From Beijerinckia sp. L45 (GTDB lineage: Bacteria; Pseudomonadota; Alphaproteobacteria; Rhizobiales; Beijerinckiaceae), in the NCBI RefSeq assembly GCF_009765775.1, contig NZ_LMUU01000096.1, positions 14,446 through 74,856 on the forward strand: a DNA stretch of 60,411 bases, written 5' to 3'. How positions within the stretch are numbered: position 1 is the stretch's first letter; the number at the start of each line of letters is the position of its first letter. This document shows, piece after piece, positions 1 through 10,077 of the stretch. Under the pieces are notes generated by a model. The model was given only the letters and a program-made list of their open reading frames with translations, was not told the origin of the DNA and searched no databases. Made by a program: the position numbers and the translations under genes.

Positions 1-730
1 GGATCCTTCAATCCCTTGCACGAATTAGCTCCACACGCCGGTCGATGCATTTTTGGCAATCCTTCGTAGCTACTTCGGATCGTCACGCTTGCCAAGCATC
101 TGCCGTCCGGCGCCGATGTGGCGGACGTGATCACCCAAAGGCGAGTATGAGCGATGACAGATGTACAGGCATCGCCTTCCCCTCCATGTGTCGGTTCTGG
201 CGGTCCGGGCCTGAATTCTCACGGGCGTCCCATCGTCCCCGGATCAAGGTCACGTCGGGCTTGCGGGTATAACCTCGCAGAATGCGGGAGGCGCTTTTTT
301 CGATTGGACGGATTCTTACAGCGCCGCCTATGGTCATCATGACTGCTCGGCCCAGACCGGGCGGGCTGGATGTCGAACCTCGACCGCTCCTCGCCTACGC
401 TAAAAGGGTTGGCGCAAAACGGGTTCAGAGTTCGATAGCTGACGCCTGTCACGCGTACCGTTCCGAGAAGTAGGAGAATGATCGCTACGGACGGAACTGA
501 ATGACGTCTTGGCTTGGCTGAATTCGGTGTCGGCGTCCATCCTCGTCGTACCATCGATCCTAGCGTGCTGCAGTGTCACCGTACGCGCGCACTGTGCTTG
601 TCCGTGTGTATGCGCAGTGTGCGTCTTCGCGGAGAAAGGCCGGGTTCGTCCCATCGGGGAACCGTCTGACCCGCTTACCGCCCGGAGCCTCGCTTCCGGG
701 TCCTATTGACGTTCAACGGAGTAGTTCTCG
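1..730. other. gene-free leader region
   Basis: No reading frame here has a convincing ribosome site, protein-like composition or recognisable family. The only visible signal is a weak GGAG about 10 bases before the ATG of the opine dehydrogenase gene at the right end. I see no tRNA, hairpin terminator or insertion-sequence end. Confidence 0.5.
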
Positions 731-1783
731 ATGCAGGTCGCCATCCTTGGAGCCGGTGCGGTAGCCTATGGAAATGCAGCGCTCCTCTGCCACAACGGCC
801 ATGACGTTGTGCTCTGGTCCCCGTCCGGACGGCGCACCGCAGCGCTTTCCGCCGGCGCCCCATTGCAGGCGACAGGTGCCGTCGAAGGCCTTTATGAGCC
901 GCGCGTGGCCGAGAGTTGCGCCGATGCGTTGGCGGACGCCGAGGCGGTGGTGGTGGCGGTCCCAGGCTACGGCTACCGTCAGGTGATAGGCGCCGCGGCG
1001 CCACATCTTCGCAGCGAGCAGGTCGTCGTATTCAGTTCCCACATGTCGCTCGGTGCGCTTTACCTGGAGGGTTTGCTGCGAACGCGCGGCGTCGCGTCGA
1101 CGATCGCCGCGCTTGGGACGACCGTCACCACCGGGCGGCAGACCTCGGACGTCTCCGTCACCGTGGGGACCATCAGGGCCCGGGTGGATGTGACCGTGCT
1201 TCCGGGTTCTGCCACCACGATCGCCGTGGACGTCTGTCGCGCGTTGTTCGGGGACCGCTTTTCGTCGCGGACAGGCCTTCTGGCGTTGGCGCTCAGCAAC
1301 ATGAACGCCCAAAACCATCTGGCGATCGCCTTATGCAACCTGACGCGGATGGAACTTGGCGAGACGTGGGGGCAGAACCGAAACCTGACGCCGGCCGTCG
1401 CGCGGTTGATCGAGGCGCTCGATCTGGAGCGCTTGTCGATCGCGAAGGCCTTCGGCGTCGAGGTGCGGACCGTCCACGAGCATTTCCACGCGTCGTTCGG
1501 CATACCGATCGCTCCGCTTGCGGACATGGCCGAGGTGCTGGCGCAGCGTCCTAAAGGTGTGAATGGTCCCACCACCCTCGACACGCGCTACGTCACGGAG
1601 GACGTGCCGTTCGGCTTGGTGCCGACGATCCGTCTCGCGGCGCTCGCCAATGTGCACGTCCCGCTGCACGCGAGCGGTCTGAATCTGATGTCCGCGCTCT
1701 ACGGGCGTGACTTCGAATCTGAAAACGACATCCTGCCGTTGCTCGGGCCGCTATCCTTGACGATGCTGAACGGCGCTGCATGA
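731..1783 (+). CDS. NAD(P)-dependent opine (octopine/nopaline-type) dehydrogenase
   Basis: A 350-aa cytosolic enzyme of the NAD/NADP octopine/nopaline dehydrogenase family, which reductively condenses an amino acid with a 2-oxo acid, or runs in reverse. An N-terminal Rossmann fold opens with GAGAVAYG at residues 6-13. The C-terminal helical octopine-dehydrogenase domain carries the conserved Asn/His segment (SNMNAQNHLAIALCN, about residues 188-202). Length is normal for the family. A GGAG precedes the ATG by about 10 bases. It faces a minus-strand opine-oxidase/hydantoinase locus, so it probably belongs to the same metabolism, either making the opine or oxidising it with NAD(P). The substrate cannot be read from the sequence. 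Confidence 0.85.
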   Translation: MQVAILGAGAVAYGNAALLCHNGHDVVLWSPSGRRTAALSAGAPLQATGAVEGLYEPRVAESCADALADAEAVVVAVPGYGYRQVIGAAAPHLRSEQVVVFSSHMSLGALYLEGLLRTRGVASTIAALGTTVTTGRQTSDVSVTVGTIRARVDVTVLPGSATTIAVDVCRALFGDRFSSRTGLLALALSNMNAQNHLAIALCNLTRMELGETWGQNRNLTPAVARLIEALDLERLSIAKAFGVEVRTVHEHFHASFGIPIAPLADMAEVLAQRPKGVNGPTTLDTRYVTEDVPFGLVPTIRLAALANVHVPLHASGLNLMSALYGRDFESENDILPLLGPLSLTMLNGAA

Positions 1784-2068
1784 CGATGCGGCGCTGAACT
1801 GTACCGAAGCGAGCGGCGTATCCGCTTCGTAAATCTTCACGTCGCTGCGCGTGGCGTGCCGCTCGCCCTCCATGACGAGAGGACACGGTCGGGCGTCGCA
1901 GCCGTCCGTGCCGCCGGCATCCTCGCCGTGCAGATGGAGACGATGGTCCGCTCCCCCGGCGGGCACGGTTACCGCGTCTGACCTTGGGCGGCTATCGGCG
2001 ATGCGCCGACGCTTAGGATTTGGAAACGAGCGATCGTCGAGTCCTCTGCCCGCCATTTGGACGCCAGC

Positions 2069-2494
2069 CTAACGCGAAACGTTCCCGTCGAAATATCCTC
2101 TGTTCCTGACCCATATCGTGAAGGCCTTCATCGATTCGCTGTCACGATCGTCGTAAACCGCAAGGTATTTGCTTACGGCTCTGAGGATGGAGAAGACCAC
2201 ATCCAGTTCGCTGATCCCGATCTGGTCTGGCTCCTTATGGTGCTTCAACCAATTCCTGATGCGGTTCGCGTCCATCTTGTCAGGCCCCGTATTCCGAGCT
2301 TTCAGGATTTGAAACAGGGACGTCTTCCCGTCCGTCGGTTCGGGGAGCTGATCCTCGGCGGCGAGCGCAAGCGTGATCGCGGCGGCCTCCGATCGTCGTC
2401 CGTCGAAAAGCTCGATAGCGGCTTCGATCTGCTGCCGAGCAGCATCTCTTCGCGAGATCGGATGTGGTACGCCGACATTGATTGTTTCGGACAT
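2069..2494 (-). CDS. HEPN-like hypothetical protein
   Basis: A 141-aa protein from the ATG; a GTG 21 bases further upstream (2515) is an alternative, and neither has a clear ribosome site. It is all-helical in character. The N-terminal helix (ARQQIEAAIELFDGRRSEAA) and the later RIRNWLKHHKEPD segment resemble small HEPN-like orphan proteins in which an N-x-x-K-H motif follows two helices. It lies convergent to the opine dehydrogenase and has no operon partner. The HEPN assignment is by pattern only. A strict R-x4-6-H catalytic motif is not clear, so it may be a non-catalytic member. Confidence 0.6.
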   Translation of the reverse strand: MSETINVGVPHPISRRDAARQQIEAAIELFDGRRSEAAAITLALAAEDQLPEPTDGKTSLFQILKARNTGPDKMDANRIRNWLKHHKEPDQIGISELDVVFSILRAVSKYLAVYDDRDSESMKAFTIWVRNRGYFDGNVSR

Positions 2495-2515
2495 GGGGAA
2501 CCGTTTCAAGCTCAC

Positions 2516-3498
2516 GTTAGAGGTCAGAATTGAGCCACGACCGGCAAATGGACGCTTGAATGAGACGATGCAGTTTGAGCCGGCCTTTTTGGCAAAAGGT
2601 TTGTACCGGAACGAAGCGGCCCGTCATAAGCGCTTTTCAGGCCTGGCTCAAGGCCAAGCTAGTGGAGGGGATTGTCATGGCGCGTCGCGGCGCCGCGACG
2701 TCTCGCATCCGTCCTCACCTTATGAACGGCAGGAAGCGGACGTTCAAGGCCGCTTGCCTTCGCTCGCATGGAAGTGACGTCGGTTTAGATGACGCCGCTT
2801 CGCGGAAGGACTTTTCAACCTCGGCACCACCGTCGGCGACGCGACCCTCCGCGCGCGACCTCAATCGAGGCCGGGGTAAACGGTTCCGATTTGCTCCAGC
2901 ATCAAACGATGCTGCAGTCGAGACAGGCCGCACGCCTCGTGGCCCGCACGCGCAATGCAGCCTTCCGCCTGCCACAGGACGAAGCGAAGCGATCGCCTCT
3001 TGTCCTCCCTCAGGGATGATTTTGAAGCGCCCGTGCATGCGGGAACGGCTTCAGGAACGCATGCGAGCGGACCTTCGCCTGGATCGAGGACGCCTTCCTT
3101 GAGATGCGATCCGAGGGTTGCGTCCGTTCTCGTCCCTGCGTTCTGTGTCGGCATGTGTCGCCCTATCGTTGATACGGGCATTACGCCCTCGTGGGCAGAA
3201 GGCCTTGTCTTAAGAATCTAGCTTCTCGACCAAGCATATGGCGTCGCAGATCCGCCTTGATGCCACATCGACGGAGTTACGCCGGTTACGGCGGCCGAAG
3301 TGTCCGCTCGACGTCGCCCGACACCGTACCATTCGCTGTTCGCGCGATGACCGTGCGGTTCTTGAACGCCGCGGAAGCGCAGCATGCTGGCAACTGCGCC
3401 TACCGGGCACGGCGCGAACTCCGCGGACTCCAAGGGAATTACCCTAGGCGGCGCAGTTGCCGGTGGCCGCAGCGCCCGCACCGGCCCTCCGTCGGCGC
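2516..3498. other. 983-bp region without a supported gene
   Basis: Several overlapping frames are open, but none has protein-like composition. The best-looking start is an ATG at 2677 after GTGGAGGGG, opening a 141-codon plus-strand frame that is very rich in Arg, Ser and Pro and matches nothing I know. The start of that frame overlaps a perfect 18-bp GC palindrome at 2683-2700. The rest may be decayed DNA. Confidence 0.4.
2683..2700. repeat. perfect 18-bp GC palindrome
   Basis: CGTCGCGGCGCCGCGACG is identical to its reverse complement. It falls just inside the start of an unconvincing open frame and about 190 bases from the start of the HEPN-like gene. Its function is unknown; in GC-rich DNA chance is possible, though 18 perfect bases is long. 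Confidence 0.5.
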
Positions 3499-5256
3499 TC
3501 ACTTTTGCTTGGAAATCCCCGCGTCCGGTTGGAGTGCGGCCTGGATCCGGATCGACCCGTAATCCCTCTCCGCCGCGGCGCGGGTTATCGTTCCCTCCCT
3601 TATGTCGCGCGCGATAAGCTCGATCGGGCGGTCGCCGCACGATCCGAAGCCCGCCCCGCCGGGGGTCTCGATCCGGATGCTCTCGCCGCGCTTGAGGTCG
3701 ATGCGTGCGACCTTCGATGGCAGGCGTTCCTCGTCTTCGCGACCGGGATTGAGGATCAGCGAGCCAAGCCCGCCGGTGCCGCCCCCGTCGATCCCCTCGG
3801 CCCCCCGGAGGTGGCTGTCGGAGCGCCCGGAGAAGATGGTCCCGTCCTGAAGAGCGCGGACCTGGCGTGCGATGCCCAGCCCGCCGCGTTGGCGTCCGGC
3901 CCCGCCGGAATCGACGACCAGGGCGTATTCCTCGCAGAGCAGCGGAAACTCGTTTTCCAGCGCCTCGGTGGGGAGGTTCAAGCTGTTGGTGACGTGGACG
4001 TGGACGGCGTCCATGCCGTCGCTATCGTATCGGGCGCCGCTGCCGCCGCCGAGCGTCTCGCCGCATATGTAGAAGCTTCCCGTATCCGGCTGCGAACCGG
4101 AGAACGCGATCGAGGGGAGGAGGTCGTTGCTTGACGCGATCAGCCGATCGGTCGGGAGCACCTCCCGGAAAGCGCCGAACACGGCGCCGGCGATCTTCTG
4201 ACAGGTCATGCTGCGGACGCCGCACGCCGCTGGAAACTCGGGATTGGCGATCGATCCTCTCGGCGCCGAGATGGTCACCGGGACGAACATGCCGCTGTTT
4301 GCCATCAGTTCGGGATCGAGCAAGGCCTTGACGCAGTAGTAGACGGTCGCCCGGAGCGCGTTGGGGCAGACGTTGAGGGCGCCCTTCGCCTGGGGACCGG
4401 TGCCTTGGAAATCGACGTGCAGCGCGTCGCCGCCCAGCGTGATGGTCGCCACGATCTGCACCGGCGCGCCCCCGCTGCCGTCGTCGTCGAGCCACGTCGT
4501 GAAGCTGTGCTTGCCGGCGGGAAGAGCCGCCAGGCGGCGGCGTAGGCGATCGGCCGTGTAGTTGAGGATGTCGTCGATGGCCGCCCGGGCTTGCTCGAGG
4601 CCCATGCGCAGGAACAAGGCCCGCGTCTCCTCGCCGCCACGGATGTTCACGGCGATCTGGACCTTGAGGTCCAGCCGTCGCTCCTCCGCGAGGCGCGAGT
4701 TGTTGGAGATCAGGTTCAACAGATCCTCGTCGACGACCCCGGCGCGCGCGATGCGGATGATCGGGATCCGCAACCCCTCCTCGAAGATCGAACGGGAGTT
4801 CGCCGAGAGTGAGCCGGGCACGGCGCCCCCGATGTCCGCGTGGTGGCCGATGTTCGCGGCGAAGGCCGCTATCTCGTTCCCGATGAAGACGGGCGTGATG
4901 ACCGAGATGTCGGGCAGGTGCGTTCCGCCGGCCAGGTAGGGGTCGTTGCAGATGAACGCGTCGCCTTCGGCCATGTCCGCGAGCTTGTAGCGTTCGAGCA
5001 GCGCCTCGACGGCGCCGAGCAGCGATCCGAGGTGCAGCGGGATGTGGGTCCCCTGCGCGAGCATGTTTCCGCGCGCGTCGAAGATCCCGACGGAGAAGTC
5101 GCGACGCTCCTTGATCTGCGACGAGAACGAGGACCGCATCATGTGGATGGCCATGCTTTCGGTGATCGAGAGCATGCGGTTGCTGAAGACCTCCATCGCG
5201 ACCGCATCGAAGCGGGGAGGGAGGCTACCAATCGCTTCTTGTGACGTATCAGGCAC
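3499..5256 (-). CDS. hyuB: hydantoinase B / oxoprolinase family protein (HyuB)
   Basis: A 585-aa HyuB-type subunit. Together with HyuA it forms an ATP-dependent amidohydrolase of the N-methylhydantoinase/5-oxoprolinase/acetone carboxylase superfamily, which opens cyclic amides or carboxylates ketones. Family landmarks visible are FSVGIFDARGNMLAQGTHIP, FICNDPYLAGGTHLPDI and the glycine-rich ANIGHHADIGGAVPGS segment, all in the N-terminal half. The start is GTG with GGAGG five bases before it. It lies 12 bases downstream of hyuA, so the two are surely co-transcribed. The nearby opine-oxidase genes suggest a lactam or hydantoin-like opine derivative as substrate; that is inference. Confidence 0.9.
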   Translation of the reverse strand: MPDTSQEAIGSLPPRFDAVAMEVFSNRMLSITESMAIHMMRSSFSSQIKERRDFSVGIFDARGNMLAQGTHIPLHLGSLLGAVEALLERYKLADMAEGDAFICNDPYLAGGTHLPDISVITPVFIGNEIAAFAANIGHHADIGGAVPGSLSANSRSIFEEGLRIPIIRIARAGVVDEDLLNLISNNSRLAEERRLDLKVQIAVNIRGGEETRALFLRMGLEQARAAIDDILNYTADRLRRRLAALPAGKHSFTTWLDDDGSGGAPVQIVATITLGGDALHVDFQGTGPQAKGALNVCPNALRATVYYCVKALLDPELMANSGMFVPVTISAPRGSIANPEFPAACGVRSMTCQKIAGAVFGAFREVLPTDRLIASSNDLLPSIAFSGSQPDTGSFYICGETLGGGSGARYDSDGMDAVHVHVTNSLNLPTEALENEFPLLCEEYALVVDSGGAGRQRGGLGIARQVRALQDGTIFSGRSDSHLRGAEGIDGGGTGGLGSLILNPGREDEERLPSKVARIDLKRGESIRIETPGGAGFGSCGDRPIELIARDIREGTITRAAAERDYGSIRIQAALQPDAGISKQK

Positions 5257-5268
5257 GCTAGCCTCCGT

Positions 5269-7308
5269 TCAGTTTGTGACGACGATGTTGCCGAAGGGAT
5301 CCACGACGGCTCCCCAGCCCGCAGGGACGACCGTCGTCGAGCTCATCTCGTCGATGATGGCGGGACCCGGCACCGACTGCCCGATGGGCAGCGCGGAGCG
5401 GCGGTAGATCGGCGTTGCGCGCCAGCCTTCCGCCGGACCGAAGTAGACGCTGCGCTCGTCGATCTGGGCGGCCGCGACGCTGCCGCCGCCGACGTAGGAT
5501 GGCGCCACGGTCTTCGGGACGCGCCCCACCGCCTGCAGGCGGCAGCTGACGATGATGACGGGCAGTCCCGGGATGTCGTATCCGTAGCCGGACGTGTGCG
5601 CTCGGGCGAAGCGTTCCAGGAAACCGTCGAGCCCCGTCTCGTCGGCGATGCCGAGCGGTACGCGGATCTCGTGGTTCTGCCCGGCGTAGTGGGCGTCGAT
5701 CGCGAGGTTGAACTCCCGGACTTCTGGTTCGACCTTTTCCGAGGCGAGCCACTGGTTCCCCCGGTCGGCCATCTCGCGAAGGGCTTCGCAGGCTCGCAAC
5801 CATCCCTCCGGCGTCGCGGGCGAGAGTTGCATGCGCACGAAGTCGAGGCTGACGTCGGAGAGCAGGGCGCCCCTCGCGCACATCGTCCCCGGTTCCTGCG
5901 GGACGAGCAGGCGCCCGATGCCGGCCTCGCGGGCGACCTCGACGGCATGCAGCGGGCCGGCGCCGCCGAAGGCGAAGAGGGTGAGCGCCGTGACGTCGTG
6001 GCCCTGCTCGGTCGTGACGGCACGGATGGCGCGGCTCATGTTGACCGCGGCCACCTGGATGATGCCGAAGGCGGCGGCCTCCACCGAGATGCCGAGCGGG
6101 CGCGCGATCCGCGCTTCGATGCTCGCGATCGCGGCGGCGCGATCGACCGGCATCCGACCGTCGAGGAGCGCGACCGGATTGAGCCGGTTGAGGCAGATGT
6201 TCGCGTCCGTCAGCGTAGGCTCCTCTCCGCCACGCCCGTAGGCGACGGGGCCTGGCAAGGCGCCGGCGCTTCGAGGGCCGACCTTCAGGGCGTTCGCGTC
6301 GTCGACGTGGGCGATGCTGCCGCCGCCGGCGCCGATGACGTGGATGTCGACCATCGGCAGCTTGACGGGATGTCCGGCCACGTCGCGGCTGGAGGTGAAC
6401 TTCGGGCGGCCGCCGACGATGAGCGAGACGTCCGTGCTGGTGCCGCCCACGTCGTAGGTGACGAGGTCGGGAAAGCCTGCCGCCGTCCCGACCACGGCGG
6501 CGCCCATGACGCCGGCCGCCGGACCTGAAAGGCATGTCGTGACGGGGAGCCGTTTGGCCGTCTCGATCGAGAGGAGGCCGCCGTTCGAATGGATCGTCAT
6601 CGGCGAGACCGCGATCCCCAGTTCATCGATCTTGGTGCGGAGGCGATCGAAGTAGTTCGCCATCTTGGGGCCGACGTAGGCGTTGAGCACGGTCGTCGAC
6701 GTCCGCTCGTACTCGCGGATCTCCGGCAGCACCTTGGACGAGACGCTGATGTACACGCCGGGAAGCTTGCGGGCGATGAGCCGCTCCGCCGCCTCCTCGT
6801 GGGCCGGGTTGCGGTAGGAATGGAGGAAGGAGACCGCGATGGCCTCGATGCCCGTCCTCGCGAGGTCTTCGAGAACGCCCTCCAAGTCCCCGTCGTCGAG
6901 TGGGCTGAGGCATTCGCCCTTCGCGTTCAGCCGTTCATCGACCTCCCGGCGCCGGTGCCTCTCGACCAGCGGTTCCGGCTTGCGCTTCGAGGTGTCGTAC
7001 AGCGCCGGGCGCGTCTGGCGGCCGATGGCGAGCACGTCGCGGAAGCCCTTCGTCGTGATCAGGGCGGTAGGCACGCCACGCCCCTCGATGATCATGTTTG
7101 TCGCGACCGTCGTGCCGTGTCCGATGTAGGAGATCGCCCCGGGCGCGATGTCGTGGATCTCGAGGATCTGTCGGATGCCGTCCACGATGGCGACGGAGGG
7201 GTCGGCCGGCGTCGACGATGTTTTGAAGTAGAGGTTCTCCCCGGTCGCGGAATTGGAGACCGTGAAGTCGGTGAACGTGCCTCCGACGTCGATGCCGATA
7301 CGATACAT
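5269..7308 (-). CDS. hyuA: hydantoinase A / oxoprolinase family protein (HyuA)
   Basis: A 679-aa HyuA-type ATP-binding subunit. The N-terminus RIGIDVGGTFTDFTVS is the classic actin-like phosphate-1 motif of the family. YDVGGTSTDVSLI (about residue 280) and VIGAGGGSIAHVD (about 315) are the second conserved blocks. The ATG follows GGAGC at a slightly long spacing. It is the first gene of the hyuA-hyuB pair and is separated by about 240 bases from the upstream FAD oxidase gene on the same strand, so it may have its own promoter. Related proteins include N-methylhydantoinase, 5-oxoprolinase and acetone/acetophenone carboxylase; the exact substrate is not readable. Confidence 0.9.
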   Translation of the reverse strand: MYRIGIDVGGTFTDFTVSNSATGENLYFKTSSTPADPSVAIVDGIRQILEIHDIAPGAISYIGHGTTVATNMIIEGRGVPTALITTKGFRDVLAIGRQTRPALYDTSKRKPEPLVERHRRREVDERLNAKGECLSPLDDGDLEGVLEDLARTGIEAIAVSFLHSYRNPAHEEAAERLIARKLPGVYISVSSKVLPEIREYERTSTTVLNAYVGPKMANYFDRLRTKIDELGIAVSPMTIHSNGGLLSIETAKRLPVTTCLSGPAAGVMGAAVVGTAAGFPDLVTYDVGGTSTDVSLIVGGRPKFTSSRDVAGHPVKLPMVDIHVIGAGGGSIAHVDDANALKVGPRSAGALPGPVAYGRGGEEPTLTDANICLNRLNPVALLDGRMPVDRAAAIASIEARIARPLGISVEAAAFGIIQVAAVNMSRAIRAVTTEQGHDVTALTLFAFGGAGPLHAVEVAREAGIGRLLVPQEPGTMCARGALLSDVSLDFVRMQLSPATPEGWLRACEALREMADRGNQWLASEKVEPEVREFNLAIDAHYAGQNHEIRVPLGIADETGLDGFLERFARAHTSGYGYDIPGLPVIIVSCRLQAVGRVPKTVAPSYVGGGSVAAAQIDERSVYFGPAEGWRATPIYRRSALPIGQSVPGPAIIDEMSSTTVVPAGWGAVVDPFGNIVVTN

Positions 7309-7549
7309 TAGCTCTTAGCTCCGTCTGCTGACATGGTCCGATCCGGGGGCGCGCTCGGCCGCCGATCGGCATCGATGAGGGTGTTCCCGGACCGCGGCGA
7401 TGGGCGCCGATCCGGCGCGACGGGTGCGCGACGCGAGACCGGATGGTACGGGCGGATGCGGGCCGGCCGGATCCGTGGAGGCCCTGGTCCCGAGCGCATC
7501 CCGCGACGGCGCCGCGGCGGGTTGCGGGATCGGCGCGGCGGAGCGGGCG

Positions 7550-8689
7550 TCATGCGGCAGGCCTCCGGGCCATGAGGCGATCCGCAGATAGGGCCTCGAT
7601 GCATCGGTTGGTGCCGCCATGCACGATGAGGTCGGCCAGGATCGCCCCGACGACGGGGACCAACTGGAAGCCGTGGCCGGAGAAGCCGAACGCGTGATAG
7701 ACGCCGCTGGCGGTCGGCGATGGGCCGACGACGGGGAGATGGTCGTCGGTCTTCCCCTCCATGCCGGCCCACGTCCGCACTATGCGTAGCGGCCCGACCG
7801 AGGGGAAGAGGTCGGTCGCGGCGCGGGCGCCCTTGGCGAGTTCCGAGAAGTCGACGAAGCTCTTCTGCGCCTGGATGTCGGCGCTTCCCTGGAGACCGCC
7901 GCCGATCACGAGCGTCCCCTGGTCGGACTGCTTGAAGGAGAGCGGTCGCCCGACGACGCTGACCACCGGTTTCAGCAACGGTGCGATACGCTCGGTCACG
8001 ATCATCATCGAGGCCTTGTGGCCGAGCGGGATGTCATCACCCAGCATCGCCGCGATATCCCCCGCCCACGCTCCGGCGGCGTTGACGACGGTCGGCGCCA
8101 CGAAGGACCGCCCGTCGGCATGGACCTGCCAGTCCGATCCGACCCTTTCGATAGCCGTGACGCCATATCCCTCGTGGATGGTCACGCCCGCGCTCTCCGC
8201 GCTGCGACGGAAGGCCCGGAGGGTCAGATGCGGATCGGCGGCGCCGTCCGTCCGGACGATCAGCGCGGCGACGCAATGGCTCGAGATCGCGGGGATGAGC
8301 CTCGTCAACTCCGCGCGGTCGATCAACTCCTCGTGGGTGTAGCCGGCGGCGCGCGTCAGAGCGAGACGCTTTTCGAGCACGGCGACATGCTTTGGATGCT
8401 CGGCGACGTTGACCTGGCCGTAGGCGCGAAAGCCGCAGTCGCTGCCGACGATCGCCTCTATGTTATGCCACATGTCCTGGGATTCCAGGGATATCGGGAG
8501 TTCGGCCAGGTCGCGGTTGAGCGTGCGCACGCCGGCCGCGCTCGAACTGGAGGCGTGGCGGCCCACCCATGATCGTTCCAGCACGACGACCCGGCGGCCC
8601 GCGCGGGCGAGATGCAGGGAGGCGGAAAGGCCGTGGAGGCCGCCGCCGATCACGATCGTGTCGATTGCCGCTTCGCTCACGTCGGGCAT
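7550..8689 (-). CDS. FAD-dependent amine/opine oxidase, DAO family (opine oxidase small FAD subunit type)
   Basis: A 379-aa D-amino-acid-oxidase/sarcosine-oxidase-beta type flavoprotein. The N-terminal dinucleotide motif is IVIGGGLHGLSASLHLARAG, and VLERSWVGRHASSSSAAGVR follows. The C-terminal FGFSGHGFQLVPVVG is the FAD-closing motif. The ATG at 8689 is preferred over upstream frames because it overlaps the stop of the preceding subunit gene by 13 bases, implying translational coupling. With the two preceding genes it makes the layout of octopine/nopaline oxidases and hydrogen-cyanide-synthase-like dehydrogenases: a small [2Fe-2S] protein, an FAD/BFD protein and a DAO protein. It probably oxidises the secondary amine of an opine, releasing an amino acid and a 2-oxo acid. 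Confidence 0.88.
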   Translation of the reverse strand: MPDVSEAAIDTIVIGGGLHGLSASLHLARAGRRVVVLERSWVGRHASSSSAAGVRTLNRDLAELPISLESQDMWHNIEAIVGSDCGFRAYGQVNVAEHPKHVAVLEKRLALTRAAGYTHEELIDRAELTRLIPAISSHCVAALIVRTDGAADPHLTLRAFRRSAESAGVTIHEGYGVTAIERVGSDWQVHADGRSFVAPTVVNAAGAWAGDIAAMLGDDIPLGHKASMMIVTERIAPLLKPVVSVVGRPLSFKQSDQGTLVIGGGLQGSADIQAQKSFVDFSELAKGARAATDLFPSVGPLRIVRTWAGMEGKTDDHLPVVGPSPTASGVYHAFGFSGHGFQLVPVVGAILADLIVHGGTNRCIEALSADRLMARRPAA

Positions 8690-10077
8690 CCCACGTCGTC
8701 GAGCGACGCCAACTCGTCGAGCGTGAGCGGCTTCAGAGGGGGGCGCACCCTGTAGAGGCCGATGTCCGGCACCTGCCGGCCCTCGGCGTCCGCGAGCACG
8801 CTTGCGATCGTGTAGCTGCACTGTCGTCCCTGGCATGGTCCCATGCCGGCACGCGTGGACGCCTTGATCTGGTTTGGCCCCGGCCTTCCGATGGCCGCCT
8901 GGGCACGGATCGAAGCAACGCTGACCTCCTCGCAGCGGCAGGCGATGGTCTCGTCCGCCGGCACGAAGATGCTGGCCCGGGGACGATAGAACGCATCCAG
9001 GAACGAACGCGCCGTCAACGCCCGCTTCAGACGCGAGCGGATGGGCTGCGCGGCGGCCTGCGCCTCAACGGCCGAGATGCGACCGGCACGGGCGGCGATC
9101 CGCAGACCGGCGATCTCGCCCCGCAGGGAGGCCACGGCCGCCCCGCCGATGCCGCCGCCGTCCCCAGCGACGAAGATCCCGGCTTCCGAGGTCTCCCCCC
9201 ATGCGTCGAGCGCGGGCGCGAAGCAGTCCTGGCCGCCGAGCCAGTTGTGCACGCACCCCAACGAGAGCGTGGGATGGATCGATGGTACGACACCTTCGTG
9301 GACGAGGAGGAGGTGGGCATCCACGGTCGCCGCGACGCCGCTCGCCGTCTCGTATCGGAAACGTTCGAGGCGATCGGTGCCGAACGCCTCGATCCTCGCG
9401 ACGTGCCGGATGTAGGGGACGTGTCGCCGCAGGTTTACGATCCAGCCGAGCCCCTTCAGGAGGTCGCCCGGCGCCGCGAACGCCGCAGCCGCGAGTTTCG
9501 GGATGGTTGCGGAAACGTCGATGGCCGGTGTGGTGTCGAGGAAGCCGGCGATCCGCCCGCCCATCTTGAGGAGTTGCGCGGCGTAGAGCAGCGCGAGGGG
9601 ACCGTTGGCCGCGATCCAGACCGGCTCCACGGGGACCTGTCCGGACGTCTTGAGCATGATCTGCGCCGCACCGACGGTCATCACGCCGGGGAGCGTCCAT
9701 CCGGGGAAGGGAACGGGGCGTTCCTGGGCACCCGTCGCCAGGAGCATGGACCGGGCCTTCACCGAAGACGCCGCCCCGTCACGCGTCAGGAAGGCGCGCG
9801 GGCCGGCTTCGACCTGCCACACCTTCGTGTTGGGCTCGTACGTGGCGCCGCTTGCGCGGAACCGCCCCACGGCTGCCAGCCCCTCGTGGTAGGCGTTTCC
9901 CAGGAAGGCCGCCTGCGGCTTGCAGGAGACCGCTTCGACGTCGCGCCAGATCTGTCCGCCCGGGGCCGCCTGCTCGTCGACGACGAGCACGTCGAGTTGA
10001 TGCCGCCGCGCGGTGACGGCGGCGGCCATGCCTGCGGGGCCCGCCCCGACGATGACGAGATCGGCCGTCCGGCTCAC
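8677..10077 (-). CDS. NAD(P)/FAD oxidoreductase with C-terminal BFD-like [2Fe-2S] domain (opine oxidase subunit A type)
   Basis: A 466-aa protein. The N-terminal Rossmann motif is LVIVGAGPAGMAAAVTARR. A second nucleotide-binding region lies mid-protein, and FVAGDGGGIGGAAVASL is the flavin motif near residue 310. The C-terminus has a BFD-type [2Fe-2S] pattern: CRCEEVSV, then GMGPCQGRQC (C-x-C, about 30 residues, C-x4-C). The start is GTG at 10077, in a four-base GTGA overlap with the stop of the preceding ferredoxin-like gene. It is homologous in layout to OoxA/NoxA and HcnB-like subunits. It should pass electrons from the DAO subunit through its iron-sulfur cluster to the respiratory chain. 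Confidence 0.88.
   Translation of the reverse strand: MSRTADLVIVGAGPAGMAAAVTARRHQLDVLVVDEQAAPGGQIWRDVEAVSCKPQAAFLGNAYHEGLAAVGRFRASGATYEPNTKVWQVEAGPRAFLTRDGAASSVKARSMLLATGAQERPVPFPGWTLPGVMTVGAAQIMLKTSGQVPVEPVWIAANGPLALLYAAQLLKMGGRIAGFLDTTPAIDVSATIPKLAAAAFAAPGDLLKGLGWIVNLRRHVPYIRHVARIEAFGTDRLERFRYETASGVAATVDAHLLLVHEGVVPSIHPTLSLGCVHNWLGGQDCFAPALDAWGETSEAGIFVAGDGGGIGGAAVASLRGEIAGLRIAARAGRISAVEAQAAAQPIRSRLKRALTARSFLDAFYRPRASIFVPADETIACRCEEVSVASIRAQAAIGRPGPNQIKASTRAGMGPCQGRQCSYTIASVLADAEGRQVPDIGLYRVRPPLKPLTLDELASLDDVGCPT

Noticed and set aside
2677-3102. 141-codon plus-strand frame with a good GTGGAGGGG ribosome site
   Set aside because: Composition is Arg/Ser/Pro-rich with no domain-like pattern and no known relative, so the ribosome site is probably chance.
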